From assembly GCA_045646965.1 (NCBI GenBank), contig JAZRLR010000007.1:1-53899 (forward strand): a DNA stretch of 53,899 bases. The letters run 5' to 3'. Below the pieces are notes generated by a model. The model saw nothing but the letters and a program-made list of their open reading frames with translations. It was not told where the DNA came from and searched no databases. The DNA is from HGM04593 sp045646965. GTDB taxonomy: Bacteria > Bacteroidota > Bacteroidia > Bacteroidales > Bacteroidaceae. This document shows, in pieces, positions 7,726 through 16,140 of this stretch (position 1 is its first letter; each line of letters starts with the position of its first letter). A program made the position numbers and the translations under genes.

Positions 7726-9465
7726 ATGGATTTGGAATTGATTAAAATGGTAACCGAAAAGGCTACCGAGTGGCTCTCTCCCGCATTTGACGAGGAGACA
7801 CGTAAAGAGGTTCAGGCAATGCTCGACAACGAGGACAAGACTCCTCTTATCGACGCTTTCTACCGCGAGCTCGAGTTTGGTACAGGTGGCTTGCGTGGCA
7901 TTATGGGTGCCGGCAGCAACCGTATGAATATCTACACTGTGGGCAAAGCCACACAGGGCTTGTCCGATTACTTGAACGAATGCTTCAAGGATAAGGAGCA
8001 GATTTCTGTAGTTGTGGGCCACGACTGCCGCAATAACAGCCGTCTCTTTGCCGAGATTTCTGCAAATATCTTCTCGGCCAACGGAATCAAAGTATACCTC
8101 TTCGAGGATTTACGTCCCACACCCGAAATCTCTTTTGCAATCAGATATTTGGGTTGCCAGAGCGGTGTAAATATCACAGCAAGCCACAACCCCAAAGAGT
8201 ACAACGGCTACAAAGCCTACTGGGACGATGGTGCGCAGATGCTTTCTCCCCACGATGTAAAGACCATCGAGTATGTAGAGAAAGTTAAGGTAGAGGATAT
8301 CAAGTTCAAGGGTAACCCCGCACTCATCGAGGTAATTGGTGAGGAGGTGGACAACGCCTACCTTGAGCGCGTTCAGACAATCTCAATCGACCCCGAGGTG
8401 ATTGCAAAGAATAAAGACCTCAAGATTGTGTATACACCTATCCACGGTTGTGGTCGTGTACTCATTCCCGCCTCTTTGCGCCGTTGGGGATTCGAGAATA
8501 TCCACTGCGTAGAGGAGCAGATGGTGAAGGACGGAAACTTCCCCACCGTGGTATCTCCCAACCCCGAGAACCCCGAGGCTATGACTATGGCGGTTAATCT
8601 TGCCAAGAAAATCGACGCTGACCTCGTTATGGCTTCCGATCCCGATGCCGACCGCATCGCCATCGCTTGCAAGGACGACAAGGGTGAGTGGGTTATTGTA
8701 AACGGTAACCAGACCTGTCTCATTTTCCTTTACTATATAATAACGCAGTATACCAAGCTCGGCAAGATGACCGGCAAGGAGTTCGTTGTGAAGACCATCG
8801 TTACTACAGAGGTAATCAAGAGCATTGCCGAGAAAAATAATATCAAGATGTATGACTGCTACACCGGCTTCAAGTGGATTGCAAAGGTTATCCGCGACAA
8901 CGAGGGTGTTATGCGCTACATTGGTGGTGGTGAGGAGAGCTTCGGTTTCTTGGCCGAGGACTTCTGCCGCGATAAGGACTCTGTGTCGGCTTGCTGTCTT
9001 ATCGCAGAGGTTGCCGCTTGGGCAAAAGAGAATGGCAAGAGCCTCTACGAGATGCTTATGGACATCTATGTAGAGTATGGCTTCTCAAAGGAGATTACCG
9101 TGAATGTGGTTAAGCCCGGCAAGAGTGGTGCCGACGAGATTCGTCAGATGATGGAGAACTTCCGCGCCAACCCCCTCAAGGAGATGGCGGGCGAGAAGGT
9201 AGTATGCTACAAGGACTTTAAGTCGTTGAAGGCTGTCGATGGCGACGGCAACGTAACCGACCTCGATATGCCCGAGACATCTAACGTGTTGCAGTACTTC
9301 ACCGAGAGCGGAAACAAAGTATCGGTGCGTCCTTCGGGTACAGAGCCCAAGATTAAGTTCTATATGGAGGCGAAGGCCAAGATGCAGAACCGCGACGAGT
9401 ACCTCGCTGCTTGTGCAAAGGCCGACGAGATTATCGCGCAGATGAAAGCCGCTATGGGCATTTGA
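7726..9465 (+). CDS. Phospho-sugar mutase (phosphoglucomutase/phosphomannomutase family), 579 aa
   Basis: All four active-site loops of the alpha-D-phosphohexomutase superfamily are present: the phosphoserine loop TASHNPKEYNGYK (Ser153), the metal loop DPDADR (Asp305, 307, 309), the sugar-binding loop GGGEESFG (about 400-407) and the phosphate-binding loop RPSGTEPKIKFY near the C-terminus. It interconverts hexose 1- and 6-phosphates. FGTGGLRGIMG at 51-61 is the N-terminal signature of the long bacterial PGM/PMM group with 2,3-bisphosphoglycerate-independent members. Which sugar it prefers cannot be decided. It is a single-gene unit with its own promoter and a strong terminator, upstream of surface-glycan genes only in a loose sense. 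Confidence 0.94.
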   Translation: MDLELIKMVTEKATEWLSPAFDEETRKEVQAMLDNEDKTPLIDAFYRELEFGTGGLRGIMGAGSNRMNIYTVGKATQGLSDYLNECFKDKEQISVVVGHDCRNNSRLFAEISANIFSANGIKVYLFEDLRPTPEISFAIRYLGCQSGVNITASHNPKEYNGYKAYWDDGAQMLSPHDVKTIEYVEKVKVEDIKFKGNPALIEVIGEEVDNAYLERVQTISIDPEVIAKNKDLKIVYTPIHGCGRVLIPASLRRWGFENIHCVEEQMVKDGNFPTVVSPNPENPEAMTMAVNLAKKIDADLVMASDPDADRIAIACKDDKGEWVIVNGNQTCLIFLYYIITQYTKLGKMTGKEFVVKTIVTTEVIKSIAEKNNIKMYDCYTGFKWIAKVIRDNEGVMRYIGGGEESFGFLAEDFCRDKDSVSACCLIAEVAAWAKENGKSLYEMLMDIYVEYGFSKEITVNVVKPGKSGADEIRQMMENFRANPLKEMAGEKVVCYKDFKSLKAVDGDGNVTDLDMPETSNVLQYFTESGNKVSVRPSGTEPKIKFYMEAKAKMQNRDEYLAACAKADEIIAQMKAAMGI

Positions 9466-9487
9466 TTCGCAACTGCCGAAATATGAT

Positions 9488-9526
9488 AAAACTCCGACTG
9501 AAGAAATTCAGTCGGAGTTTTTTTAT
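9488..9526 (+). terminator. Terminator of the phosphohexomutase gene
   Basis: AAACTCCGACTGAA (9488-9501) pairs with TTCAGTCGGAGTTT (9507-9520 region) around a short loop, followed by TTTT. Confidence 0.85.
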
Positions 9527-9539
9527 CCTTTTGGTGCGT

Positions 9540-9576
9540 AAAAAAAATCGGGGCGGCAAAAAAGCCGCCCCGATTT
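9540..9576 (-). terminator. Terminator of the RNase G/E gene
   Basis: AAATCGGGGCGGC (9545-9557) pairs with GCCGCCCCGATTT (9564-9576). On the minus strand the stem is followed by a run of T (9540-9546 read in reverse). It sits between two convergent genes. Confidence 0.88.
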
Positions 9577-9586
9577 AGTCATAGGG

Positions 9587-11164
9587 TTATTTTATCTCTG
9601 ATTCCTCTTTCATATCCACCTCTTTGCCCGTCTTGTCATAGAAATGATACTCGAGATAGGCGAGCTTCTGGTCGGGGACGATGCGCATTCCTGTGCTGTA
9701 TCGCAACTGCCACTTGCGGTACAAGGATATTATACCTTTTTTTATGTAGGCCTCTACATAGGGGTGCAGGTGCAGCTTGAAATTCTTTATGCCCAATGTG
9801 TTTACAAGGGTGTTTATTTTACTCTCCAATGTGTCGGTAAACAGTATCGACGACTGTACTTTTCCTTTTCCGAAGCATACGGGGCAGCTCTCTTCCACCG
9901 GCATATTTATTGCGGGACGCACTCGCTGGCGCGTTATCTGCATAAGACCAAACTTGCTCAACGGCAGAATGTTGTGCTTTGCTCTGTCGCGGCTCATATT
10001 CTCGGTCATACGCTCATAGAGTGCCTGACGGTGCTCGGCTTTGTCCATATCTATGAAATCGACAACTATAATACCGCCCATATCGCGCAGGCGTAACTGT
10101 CGGGCAAGTTCGTCGGCTGCGCCAAGGTTCACCTCGAGTGCGTTTTCTTCCTGGTTGCTTGCGTTGTTGCGCGTTCTGTTGCCGCTGTTTACATCTACAA
10201 CGTGCAGAGCCTCGGTGTGCTCAATCACAAGGTAGGCGCCGCCTTTGAAGGATACTATTCTGCCGAACGACGATTTTATCTGCTTCGTAATACCGAAATG
10301 GTCGAAGATGGGGAGCTCGCCGCGATATAGTTTTATTATGTTTACGCTCTCGGGGGCTATGACAGCCACGTAGTCCCGTATTCTCTTGTACACGTCGATG
10401 TTATTTACGTGTATGCTCTCGTACGAGGGGTTGAAGAGGTCGCGCAAAAGGGCGAGTGTTCTGTCCGACTCCTCGTGGACGATGGTAGGGGGCTTGGTGC
10501 TCTTCTGCACCTTTGTCACAAGCGATTCCCAATTGTTGAGCAGGCTGCGTAGCTCGGCGTCGAGCTCTGCTACCTTTTTGCCTTCGGCCACGGTGCGCAC
10601 TATGATTCCGAAATTCTTGGGCTTTATGCTTTGCAGCAACTGTTTAAGCCTTGTGCGCTCCTCGGGAGATTTTATTTTAGACGACACGGATACTTTGTCC
10701 TCAAAGGGGATGAGTATCAAAAATCGGCCGGCAAATGATAGCTCGCAGGTGAGGCGCGGCCCTTTGGTGTTTATGGGCTCTTTTGTTATCTGCACCAGAA
10801 TCTCTTGTCCTGTCTGCAGTGCCTCCGAAATGTTTCCCTCTTTTTTCTTTTCGGGCATTATAGATGCCTTGCTCATCGGGAAACTTTTTTTGCGGTCGCT
10901 TGTAACTTGTTTTAAATATTTCTGTAAAGAGTAAAATTGTGGGCCTAAATCCAAATAGTGAAGGAATGCTTCTTTCTCGGAACCTACATCTACAAAGCAG
11001 GCGTTCAGCCCGGGCATAATCTTTTTCACTCGCCCGAGGTAAATGTTGCCCACCGAAAATGTTTCTGTCTGTTCTTCCTTTTGAAATTCCACCAGCTGCT
11101 TCTCTTCGGTGATTGCAATGGCAATTTCATTGGAGTGAACATCTACAATAAGTTCGCTTGTCAC
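9587..11164 (-). CDS. rng: Ribonuclease G/E family endoribonuclease, 525 aa
   Basis: Residues 1-130 hold the S1 domain (NIYLGRVKKIMPGLNACFVD). The DNase I-like catalytic domain carries VVDFIDMDKAEHRQALYERM with the two Mg-binding Asp, preceded by VVDVNSGNRTRNN. CPVCFGKGKV near residue 410 is the zinc-link that joins protomers in RNase E/G. There is no long disordered C-terminal scaffold, so it is RNase G-like in size. It acts in the cytoplasm in rRNA maturation and mRNA decay. It follows HU and the 29-aa protein on the minus strand, separated from them by about 157 bp that include an inverted repeat, so its expression may be partly uncoupled. Confidence 0.95.
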   Translation of the reverse strand: MTSELIVDVHSNEIAIAITEEKQLVEFQKEEQTETFSVGNIYLGRVKKIMPGLNACFVDVGSEKEAFLHYLDLGPQFYSLQKYLKQVTSDRKKSFPMSKASIMPEKKKEGNISEALQTGQEILVQITKEPINTKGPRLTCELSFAGRFLILIPFEDKVSVSSKIKSPEERTRLKQLLQSIKPKNFGIIVRTVAEGKKVAELDAELRSLLNNWESLVTKVQKSTKPPTIVHEESDRTLALLRDLFNPSYESIHVNNIDVYKRIRDYVAVIAPESVNIIKLYRGELPIFDHFGITKQIKSSFGRIVSFKGGAYLVIEHTEALHVVDVNSGNRTRNNASNQEENALEVNLGAADELARQLRLRDMGGIIVVDFIDMDKAEHRQALYERMTENMSRDRAKHNILPLSKFGLMQITRQRVRPAINMPVEESCPVCFGKGKVQSSILFTDTLESKINTLVNTLGIKNFKLHLHPYVEAYIKKGIISLYRKWQLRYSTGMRIVPDQKLAYLEYHFYDKTGKEVDMKEESEIK

Positions 11165-11249
11165 AATTACTTTAATATTTATGATTTAGTGAGCCTCGTT
11201 TGTTTAAGGTGAGCCTCTTTGACCTTTAAAGGGTTTGAATCTCTCTTTA

Positions 11250-11305
11250 AAACAAAAAACAAACTTGAAGTAAAAATTCATCTCCTTGCAAGTTTGTTTT
11301 TTGTG
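11250..11305 (-). terminator. Long-loop inverted repeat after the 29-aa gene
   Basis: ACAAAAAACAAACTTG (about 11252-11267) pairs with CAAGTTTGTTTTTTGT (about 11289-11304), a 16-bp stem with a loop of about 20 nt. On the minus strand it follows the 29-aa gene and precedes rng. It may act as a terminator or attenuator between them. Confidence 0.5.
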
Positions 11306-11321
11306 TCTATTCAGACGGAGC

Positions 11322-11411
11322 TTACTTGCTCTTATGTCTGTTCTTTCTCAATCTTTTTTTACGCTTGTGCGTAGACATTTTATGTCTTTTTTTCTTTTTT
11401 CCGCTAGGCAT
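11322..11411 (-). CDS. 29-aa basic protein, AURKAIP1/COX24-domain family
   Basis: The short frame encodes MPSGKKKKRHKMSTHKRKK followed by RLRKNRHKSK: 29 residues with a strongly basic composition. I recognise the pattern PSGKK-KRHK-ATHKRKKRLRKNRHK from small Bacteroidetes proteins assigned to the AURKAIP1/COX24 domain, whose mitochondrial relative is the small-subunit ribosomal protein mS38. By analogy it is probably a ribosome-associated peptide. It lies 32 bp downstream of HU and is likely cotranscribed with it. Because it is so short, automatic gene callers often miss it. The reading is direct; the family assignment is from memory but the match is distinctive. Confidence 0.85.
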   Translation of the reverse strand: MPSGKKKKRHKMSTHKRKKRLRKNRHKSK

Positions 11412-11443
11412 AGTTGATAAATTTATTGATTAATACTATTTAA

Positions 11444-11719
11444 TTATTTCTTTACATCGTTAAGGAATGTCTTTGCGGGCTTGAATGCAGGGATGTCGTG
11501 TGCAGGGATGATGATTGTTTTCTCCTTGTGGATATCTCTTGCGGTCTTCTCGGCTCTCTGCTTGATTATAAAGCTGCCGAATCCGCGCAAATATACGGGC
11601 TCGTGATTGGCCAAAGATGTTTTCACTACCTCCATAAATGATTCTACTGACGCAAGAACCATTGCCTTCTCAATACCAGTCTTCTTCGCAATCTCGTTTA
11701 CAATTTCTGCTTTTGTCAT
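11444..11719 (-). CDS. HU family DNA-binding protein, 91 aa
   Basis: MTKAEIVNEIAKKTGIEKAM begins the helical dimerisation body and YLRGFGSFIIKQRAEKTARD leads into the DNA-binding arm of HU/IHF proteins; ...AFKPAKTFLNDVKK is the usual ending. The ATG at 11719 gives the normal 91-residue length; longer upstream frame extension would add 19 atypical residues. It bends DNA and compacts the nucleoid. It is the first gene of the unit with the 29-aa protein, under a consensus promoter at 11774. Confidence 0.95.
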   Translation of the reverse strand: MTKAEIVNEIAKKTGIEKAMVLASVESFMEVVKTSLANHEPVYLRGFGSFIIKQRAEKTARDIHKEKTIIIPAHDIPAFKPAKTFLNDVKK

Positions 11720-11773
11720 TTTATTTGTTGATTTTATGTTATATAATGAATCATTCATTAGAATTTCGGGAGG

Positions 11774-11781
11774 CAAATATA
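11774..11781 (-). promoter_or_regulatory. Promoter -7 box of the HU gene
   Basis: Minus-strand TATATTTG followed by C, a full match to TAnnTTTG, giving a leader of about 48 nt before the HU start. Confidence 0.7.
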
Positions 11782-12115
11782 TATCTTTTTTTGTTTTTGC
11801 CGAAATTTAATTGCCTTTTTTTGCAAAAAAACATTGTTTCTCACCTCTTTGGAGCCTTTTTTAGTCTATTGCGGAGGCTATTTCGGGGAGTTAGGGGTTG
11901 TTTCCATCATTTTGTTTTTTTGCTACAAACTTTGTGCTGCCCGTAAAGGGCTTATCTGCTAGCTCACAAATGTTAAGCCGCCTGCCGGGTGGAGCACACT
12001 TTTCGACTTGTGTGGGTGATTGTTTTTTTATGTTTGCGAGGCGCGGTTTTGCCTGCGATAAATATAATATTATAAGTATTTTTAATATTTAATTGTTTTT
12101 TGTCTTTGGCGGTGC

Positions 12116-12123
12116 TATCTTTG
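12116..12123 (+). promoter_or_regulatory. Promoter -7 box of the ssb operon
   Basis: TATCTTTG followed by C, a full match, with T-rich TTTTTTG about 14-20 bp upstream. It predicts a leader of about 37 nt. Confidence 0.7.
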
Positions 12124-12164
12124 CACGCTGAAAAGATTTGTAAAATTTTAAAAACAGAACCGAT

Positions 12165-12551
12165 ATGTCAGTAAACAAAGTTATTTTGATAGGAAATGTG
12201 GGTAAGAACCCCGATGTACGTCACCTCGACCGTAATGTGGCTGTTGCAAATATGGTGGTTGCCACAACCGAGCGTGCTTATACCTTGCAGAACGGTACAC
12301 AGGTGCCCGAGAGAACCGAGTGGCACAACGTGGTGCTGTGGGGCGGTCTTGCCGAGGTTGCCGAGAAATATGTACACAAAGGCGACAGAATCTATATTGA
12401 GGGTAAAATAAGAACCAATACCTACGAGGATCAGAACGGAATACGTCGCTACCGCACCGAGATTCTGGCCGAGACAATGGAGATGCTCTCGTCGAGAGGT
12501 ACTACACCTCCTGCAATGGAAGGCCCTGCAACAGATAGCTCTGTGTTTTAA
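12165..12551 (+). CDS. ssb: Single-stranded DNA-binding protein, 128 aa, without acidic C-tip
   Basis: The OB fold is complete: MSVNKVILIGNVGKNPDVR, TEWHNVVLWGGLAEVAEKYV, KGDRIYIEGKIRTNTYEDQ and ILAETMEMLSSR. It coats ssDNA as a tetramer. The C-terminal tail is very short (about 15 residues) and ends TDSSVF, whereas bacterial SSB usually ends in an acidic DDDLPF-like tip that recruits repair and replication proteins. Only the final Phe and one Asp remain. It is the first gene of the ssb-gldE-phosphopantetheinyl transferase unit, a common order in Bacteroidales. Confidence 0.94.
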   Translation: MSVNKVILIGNVGKNPDVRHLDRNVAVANMVVATTERAYTLQNGTQVPERTEWHNVVLWGGLAEVAEKYVHKGDRIYIEGKIRTNTYEDQNGIRRYRTEILAETMEMLSSRGTTPPAMEGPATDSSVF

Positions 12552-12571
12552 TTAAATAATTGATTTATTTG

Positions 12572-13918
12572 ATGATACCGGCTTTTTTGCAGTTCTCTGC
12601 ATTTGTGCTGCCCGAAGTCACCTTTACGGCGCCTTCGCCGGCGGCTATTGTAGCTTTGGTGCTTGCCTGTATGCTGCTGCTTTTTTCGGCTTTTGCATCG
12701 GGTTCCGAGGTTGCATTCTTCTCTCTCACCCGCGACGAGCTTGACGAGGCGGCCGAGAGTAAATCGCTGTCGGCACGTCACATTATCACACTTTTGCAAG
12801 AGCCCGAGCGCTTGCTTGCCACAATCCTCATTGTAAATGATTTTGTGAATGTGGGCATAGTTATGCTGCTCAACTTCTTCTTTATGTCGATAATGTCGTT
12901 TGGCGAGAATGCGCGATGGATGGAGTTCCTGTTACTCACGGTGATACTTACCTTCCTGCTCTTGCTTTTCGGCGAGGTGATGCCCAAGATATATTCAAAA
13001 AATAATGTGCGCAAGTTTGCCTATGCAGCGGCAAACTGGCTCTATTTGCTCTATCGCCTTTTGGCTCCCGTGTCGTCGCTGCTTGTGCGCTCGACAGCCT
13101 TTACAGAGCGCCTGGCGTCGAAGACCAACTACTCGCTGTCGGTCGATGAACTTGAGCAGGCGCTCGAGCTTACCGACAAGAAAGAGATTGGCGAGCAGAA
13201 GAATATGCTCGAGGGAATCATACGCTTTGGCGACGAGACAGTGCGCAGTATTATGACTTCGCGTATGGATATGGTGATGCTCGATATACGTGCCTCGTAC
13301 ACCGAGGTGCTGCGTTGTGCAGCCGACAATGCCTATTCGCGTATACCCGTATATGCGGGTACGCAGGACGATATACGCGGTGTCCTTTATATAAAAGACC
13401 TTCTGCCTTATCTTAACCGCGGAGCGAGCTTCCGCTGGCAGTCGCTCATAAGACAGCCCTATTTCGTGCCCGAGACAAAGAAAATCGACGACCTGCTGTG
13501 TGATTTCCAGACAGTGAGGGTGCATATGGCAATTGTGGTCGATGAGTTTGGCGGCGTGTCGGGCCTGGTGACGCTCGAGGATATCATAGAAGAGATTGTG
13601 GGCGAAATTAACGATGAGTTCGATGAGCCCGATACCTCGTATGAGCGCATAGACGACCACACGATTATTTTCGAGGGCAAGACTATGCTTTCCGATTTTT
13701 ACAAGATAATGTCGCTCGACAGCGACCTCTTTGAGGATGTGGCGGGCGAAGCCGACACTCTTGCGGGCCTCCTGCTCGAGATAAAAGGGGAGTTCCCCCG
13801 TCTGCACGAGGTGATTGAGTGTGCGGGTGTGGTGTTTGAGGTTATGGCCAAGGATAAGCACCGTCTTGTGAAGATAAAAGCTACCGTGGGCGATGCCGCG
13901 GACAACGCCGAGGAGTAG
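12572..13918 (+). CDS. gldE: GldE-type CNNM/CBS membrane protein, 448 aa
   Basis: The N-terminal DUF21/CNNM domain has about four membrane segments (AAIVALVLACMLLLFSAFAS, then two more up to about residue 170) with the motif GSEVAFFSLTRDELDEA. Two CBS domains follow (residues about 205-330; MTSRMDMVMLDI and FQTVRVHMAIVVDEFGGVSG) and a CorC_HlyC transporter-associated domain closes the protein. It belongs to the family annotated as gliding motility-associated GldE in Bacteroidetes; non-motile gut members keep it, and a metal-ion or envelope role is likely. ATG at 12572 is chosen over an in-frame TTG at 12560. It ends with TAG, 4 bp before the next gene. Confidence 0.9.
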   Translation: MIPAFLQFSAFVLPEVTFTAPSPAAIVALVLACMLLLFSAFASGSEVAFFSLTRDELDEAAESKSLSARHIITLLQEPERLLATILIVNDFVNVGIVMLLNFFFMSIMSFGENARWMEFLLLTVILTFLLLLFGEVMPKIYSKNNVRKFAYAAANWLYLLYRLLAPVSSLLVRSTAFTERLASKTNYSLSVDELEQALELTDKKEIGEQKNMLEGIIRFGDETVRSIMTSRMDMVMLDIRASYTEVLRCAADNAYSRIPVYAGTQDDIRGVLYIKDLLPYLNRGASFRWQSLIRQPYFVPETKKIDDLLCDFQTVRVHMAIVVDEFGGVSGLVTLEDIIEEIVGEINDEFDEPDTSYERIDDHTIIFEGKTMLSDFYKIMSLDSDLFEDVAGEADTLAGLLLEIKGEFPRLHEVIECAGVVFEVMAKDKHRLVKIKATVGDAADNAEE

Positions 13919-13922
13919 TGCT

Positions 13923-14585
13923 ATGCCGCTTGCTTGCAGATACATAAGCGGCGAGGTGGAAACGGCCGTGTGGAAGATTGATGAGAGCGAGGAGGTGCTT
14001 CTCTCACTCTTGGGCGACGATGCACGGGCTTCGGTGAGCGGGTACAAGAGCGCGCAACGCCGTAGCGAGAGGCTCGCGGTGCGTCTCCTGCTCAAGGAGC
14101 TTGTGGGCCCATCTGCAGCGATTGTGTATGACTCTTGCGGAAAGCCTTTGCTTGCCGACGGCACCGCTTATATAAGTGTGTCGCACACGGCAGGGTATGC
14201 CGCCGTAGCGGTGTGCCGCAGCTATGAGGTGGGGCTCGATATTGAACTCGTTTCGAGAGCCGTGGGCAGTGTAAGCAGGCGTTTTATGCGCAAAGAGGAA
14301 CTCGAGGCTCACCCGCAGCCTCTGCGCGAAAAGGCTGCGCTGCTGCGCTGGACTGCTTCGGAGGCTATCTTCAAGCTGGTGGGCGACCTCGGCGGCAACT
14401 ACCGTGATAATATCTTTCTCGAGCAAAAGGTGGTTGTGCAGAGCGATGTGTTGCGAGCTGCCATTGTAAATATGCCTCGCAACGAGGAGTTCTATATAAA
14501 ATACCTCTTCGACGGGGCACTGCTGCTGACGCTGTGTCACGGGCGTGCACAAGGCGCAGGGCAGGGCATTGCGAGGGCTGTATAG
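13923..14585 (+). CDS. 4'-phosphopantetheinyl transferase superfamily protein, 220 aa
   Basis: It has the Sfp/EntD-type core: ISVSHTAGYAAVAV (the substrate-entry strand), VGLDIELVSR (Mg-binding D and E) and LLRWTASEAIFKLVGDLGG, where the family has W-(S/T)-x-K-E-A-x-x-K; here the K-E is S-E. It transfers phosphopantetheine from CoA to a carrier-protein serine. The start follows the gldE stop by 4 bp, so the two are translationally close, and this gldE-PPTase pairing is frequent in Bacteroidales. Which carrier protein it serves is unknown. It ends with TAG. Confidence 0.88.
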   Translation: MPLACRYISGEVETAVWKIDESEEVLLSLLGDDARASVSGYKSAQRRSERLAVRLLLKELVGPSAAIVYDSCGKPLLADGTAYISVSHTAGYAAVAVCRSYEVGLDIELVSRAVGSVSRRFMRKEELEAHPQPLREKAALLRWTASEAIFKLVGDLGGNYRDNIFLEQKVVVQSDVLRAAIVNMPRNEEFYIKYLFDGALLLTLCHGRAQGAGQGIARAV

Positions 14586-14689
14586 ATTTTTTATGACAGA
14601 TTGTCGATAAATTATCTGCCGCGCGGGCATATAAGTGTGCCCCGTGTTTGTTTTTATAAGGCAGTGAATAATAATAATTTTAAGGGTAT

Positions 14690-15226
14690 ATGGTAAATGT
14701 GATTGTACGCAGTTTGTGCGTGATGATTGTGGGCGTTCTAATGATAGTTTTGCGCGAGGCGTTCCTGCCTGTGATTGTTCAGGTGATAGGAGCGGCTTTC
14801 ATCGTTTCGGGAATAATCTCCCTGTTTAATCTCTATTTGATATCGAAACGCGGAATGGCCAGGTTTTTCGATACGGCAGTCTTCGGCATCGTGGGTGTGG
14901 CTGCGGTGATGCTTGGCACGTGGCTTTTGCTCTCGCCGGCATTCTTCCTCTCGCTGCTTATGCTTCTCCTTGGTATTCTGCTGCTTGCGTCGGGGCTCTA
15001 CCAGATAGCGACGCTTCTTGCCGTGCATAGAAAACTCTCGCTCTCGCTTTATATGTACATTGTGCCTTTGCTGCTTGTTGCAGCGGGTCTCTTTGTTATG
15101 GTAAATCCGTTCGATGCGGCCGGGCTTCCCTTTCTGCTTGTGGGCATAGGAGCGGTTGTCGCAGGTGCATCGGATATTGTGGGGTATCTCTATCTGTCGC
15201 ACCGTCGTCGTGCGATAGGGCGATGA
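14690..15226 (+). CDS. DUF308 (HdeD-like) multi-pass membrane protein, 178 aa
   Basis: Six hydrophobic segments in three repeated pairs: SLCVMIVGVLMIVL, VIVQVIGAAFIVSGIISL, AVFGIVGVAAVMLGTWLL, FFLSLLMLLLGILLLASGLY, YIVPLLLVAAGLFVMVNP and LPFLLVGIGAVVAGASDIVG. The pattern G-x-x-(L/F)-x-x-P after even segments is typical of the DUF308/HdeD repeat. The biochemical role of these proteins is not settled; in enterobacteria HdeD is linked to acid resistance. It stands about 100 bp from the previous gene and about 210 bp from the next, so it may be a single unit. Confidence 0.82.
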   Translation: MVNVIVRSLCVMIVGVLMIVLREAFLPVIVQVIGAAFIVSGIISLFNLYLISKRGMARFFDTAVFGIVGVAAVMLGTWLLLSPAFFLSLLMLLLGILLLASGLYQIATLLAVHRKLSLSLYMYIVPLLLVAAGLFVMVNPFDAAGLPFLLVGIGAVVAGASDIVGYLYLSHRRRAIGR

Positions 15227-15435
15227 ATGTCTACTTTTTGCGGGGAGTTTGTTTTTGTTGAACAGAAATTTGTGTAAAAAAAATAGGCTGTTTATGTCTG
15301 TTAATTCATAAAAAAATAACATCTTTGCAATGATAATGCCCCGAATATGAAAAACTGCCTTTTGGCGGCAAATGGTTTATGCGAAGGGCTTTCTGTTATA
15401 TGATGAGGGTGTTGCCCTTGCCAAATTTTGCGAAT

Positions 15436-16128
15436 ATGAATGAGATAAATGACTTTTTTCTACAATTTGTATCACAAATATCACTGTTGGAGATAATTGT
15501 AAAGGGTGCCATAATAGGATTGGTGGCGTCGGCTCCTATGGGTCCGGTGGGTATCCTGTGTGTGCAGCGCACGCTTAACAAAGGACGTATATATGGCCTT
15601 GTCACAGGTATGGGAGCCGCAGTTAGCGATATTCTTTATGCCCTCATAACAGGCTACGGTCTTTCGTTCATATATGACTTTATCCACAACCGCACGGCTC
15701 TCTTTTCGTTGCAGCTTATAGGTGCTGTGCTTATGTTTATCTTTGGTCTGCACACCTTCCGCACCAATCCCTCCAAGGCTACTCACAATGTGAGCCGTAA
15801 CAAAAGCAGTATAGTTTTCAATGGTGTAAAGGGCTTTTTCCTTGCATTCTCGAATCCGTTGATAATATTGCTTTTCCTTGCACTTTTCACTCCGCTTAAT
15901 TTTATGCTGCCCGAGCTACCGCTGTATCACCAGTTCATTGGATATCTTGCCATATTTGGCGGTGCGATGCTCTGGTGGCTCTTCATTACCTATGTGGTGA
16001 GCAAGTTGCGCGAGCGTTTCGACGTGCGCGGAGTGTGGATAATAAACCGTGTCATCGGCACGCTTGTGATGATTGGCTCTTTCATAGGTGCGGTACTCAT
16101 TGTAACGGGTATTTATTCATTTCATTAA
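15436..16128 (+). CDS. LysE family transporter, 230 aa
   Basis: It carries the LysE/RhtB exporter signature ASAPMGPVGILCVQRTLNKG in the first membrane region, followed by GMGAAVSDILYALITGYGLS and the second-half SNPLIILLFLALFTP that matches the conserved NP motif. About six membrane helices are visible. These transporters export amino acids or related small molecules; the substrate is not predictable. The ATG at 15436 is chosen because the domain begins there. A near-consensus box CATCTTTG (15320-15327) may be its promoter. It precedes the DUF4924 gene by 12 bp, suggesting cotranscription. Confidence 0.88.
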   Translation: MNEINDFFLQFVSQISLLEIIVKGAIIGLVASAPMGPVGILCVQRTLNKGRIYGLVTGMGAAVSDILYALITGYGLSFIYDFIHNRTALFSLQLIGAVLMFIFGLHTFRTNPSKATHNVSRNKSSIVFNGVKGFFLAFSNPLIILLFLALFTPLNFMLPELPLYHQFIGYLAIFGGAMLWWLFITYVVSKLRERFDVRGVWIINRVIGTLVMIGSFIGAVLIVTGIYSFH

Positions 16129-16140
16129 AAAAATCAGGCT

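Larger units (their letters stand above)
11720..12164. other. 445-bp divergent intergenic region between HU and ssb
   Basis: It holds two back-to-back promoters: TATATTTG on the minus strand (11774-11781) for HU, and TATCTTTG on the plus strand (12116-12123) for ssb. I see no convincing gene in the roughly 330 bp between them. In several Bacteroides genomes, as I recall, mutY lies here next to ssb; no trace of it is visible. Confidence 0.6.

Noticed and set aside
12995..14164. A 389-codon minus-strand frame opposite gldE and the phosphopantetheinyl transferase gene
   Set aside because: Composition is that of an antisense shadow; both plus-strand genes are well supported by motifs.
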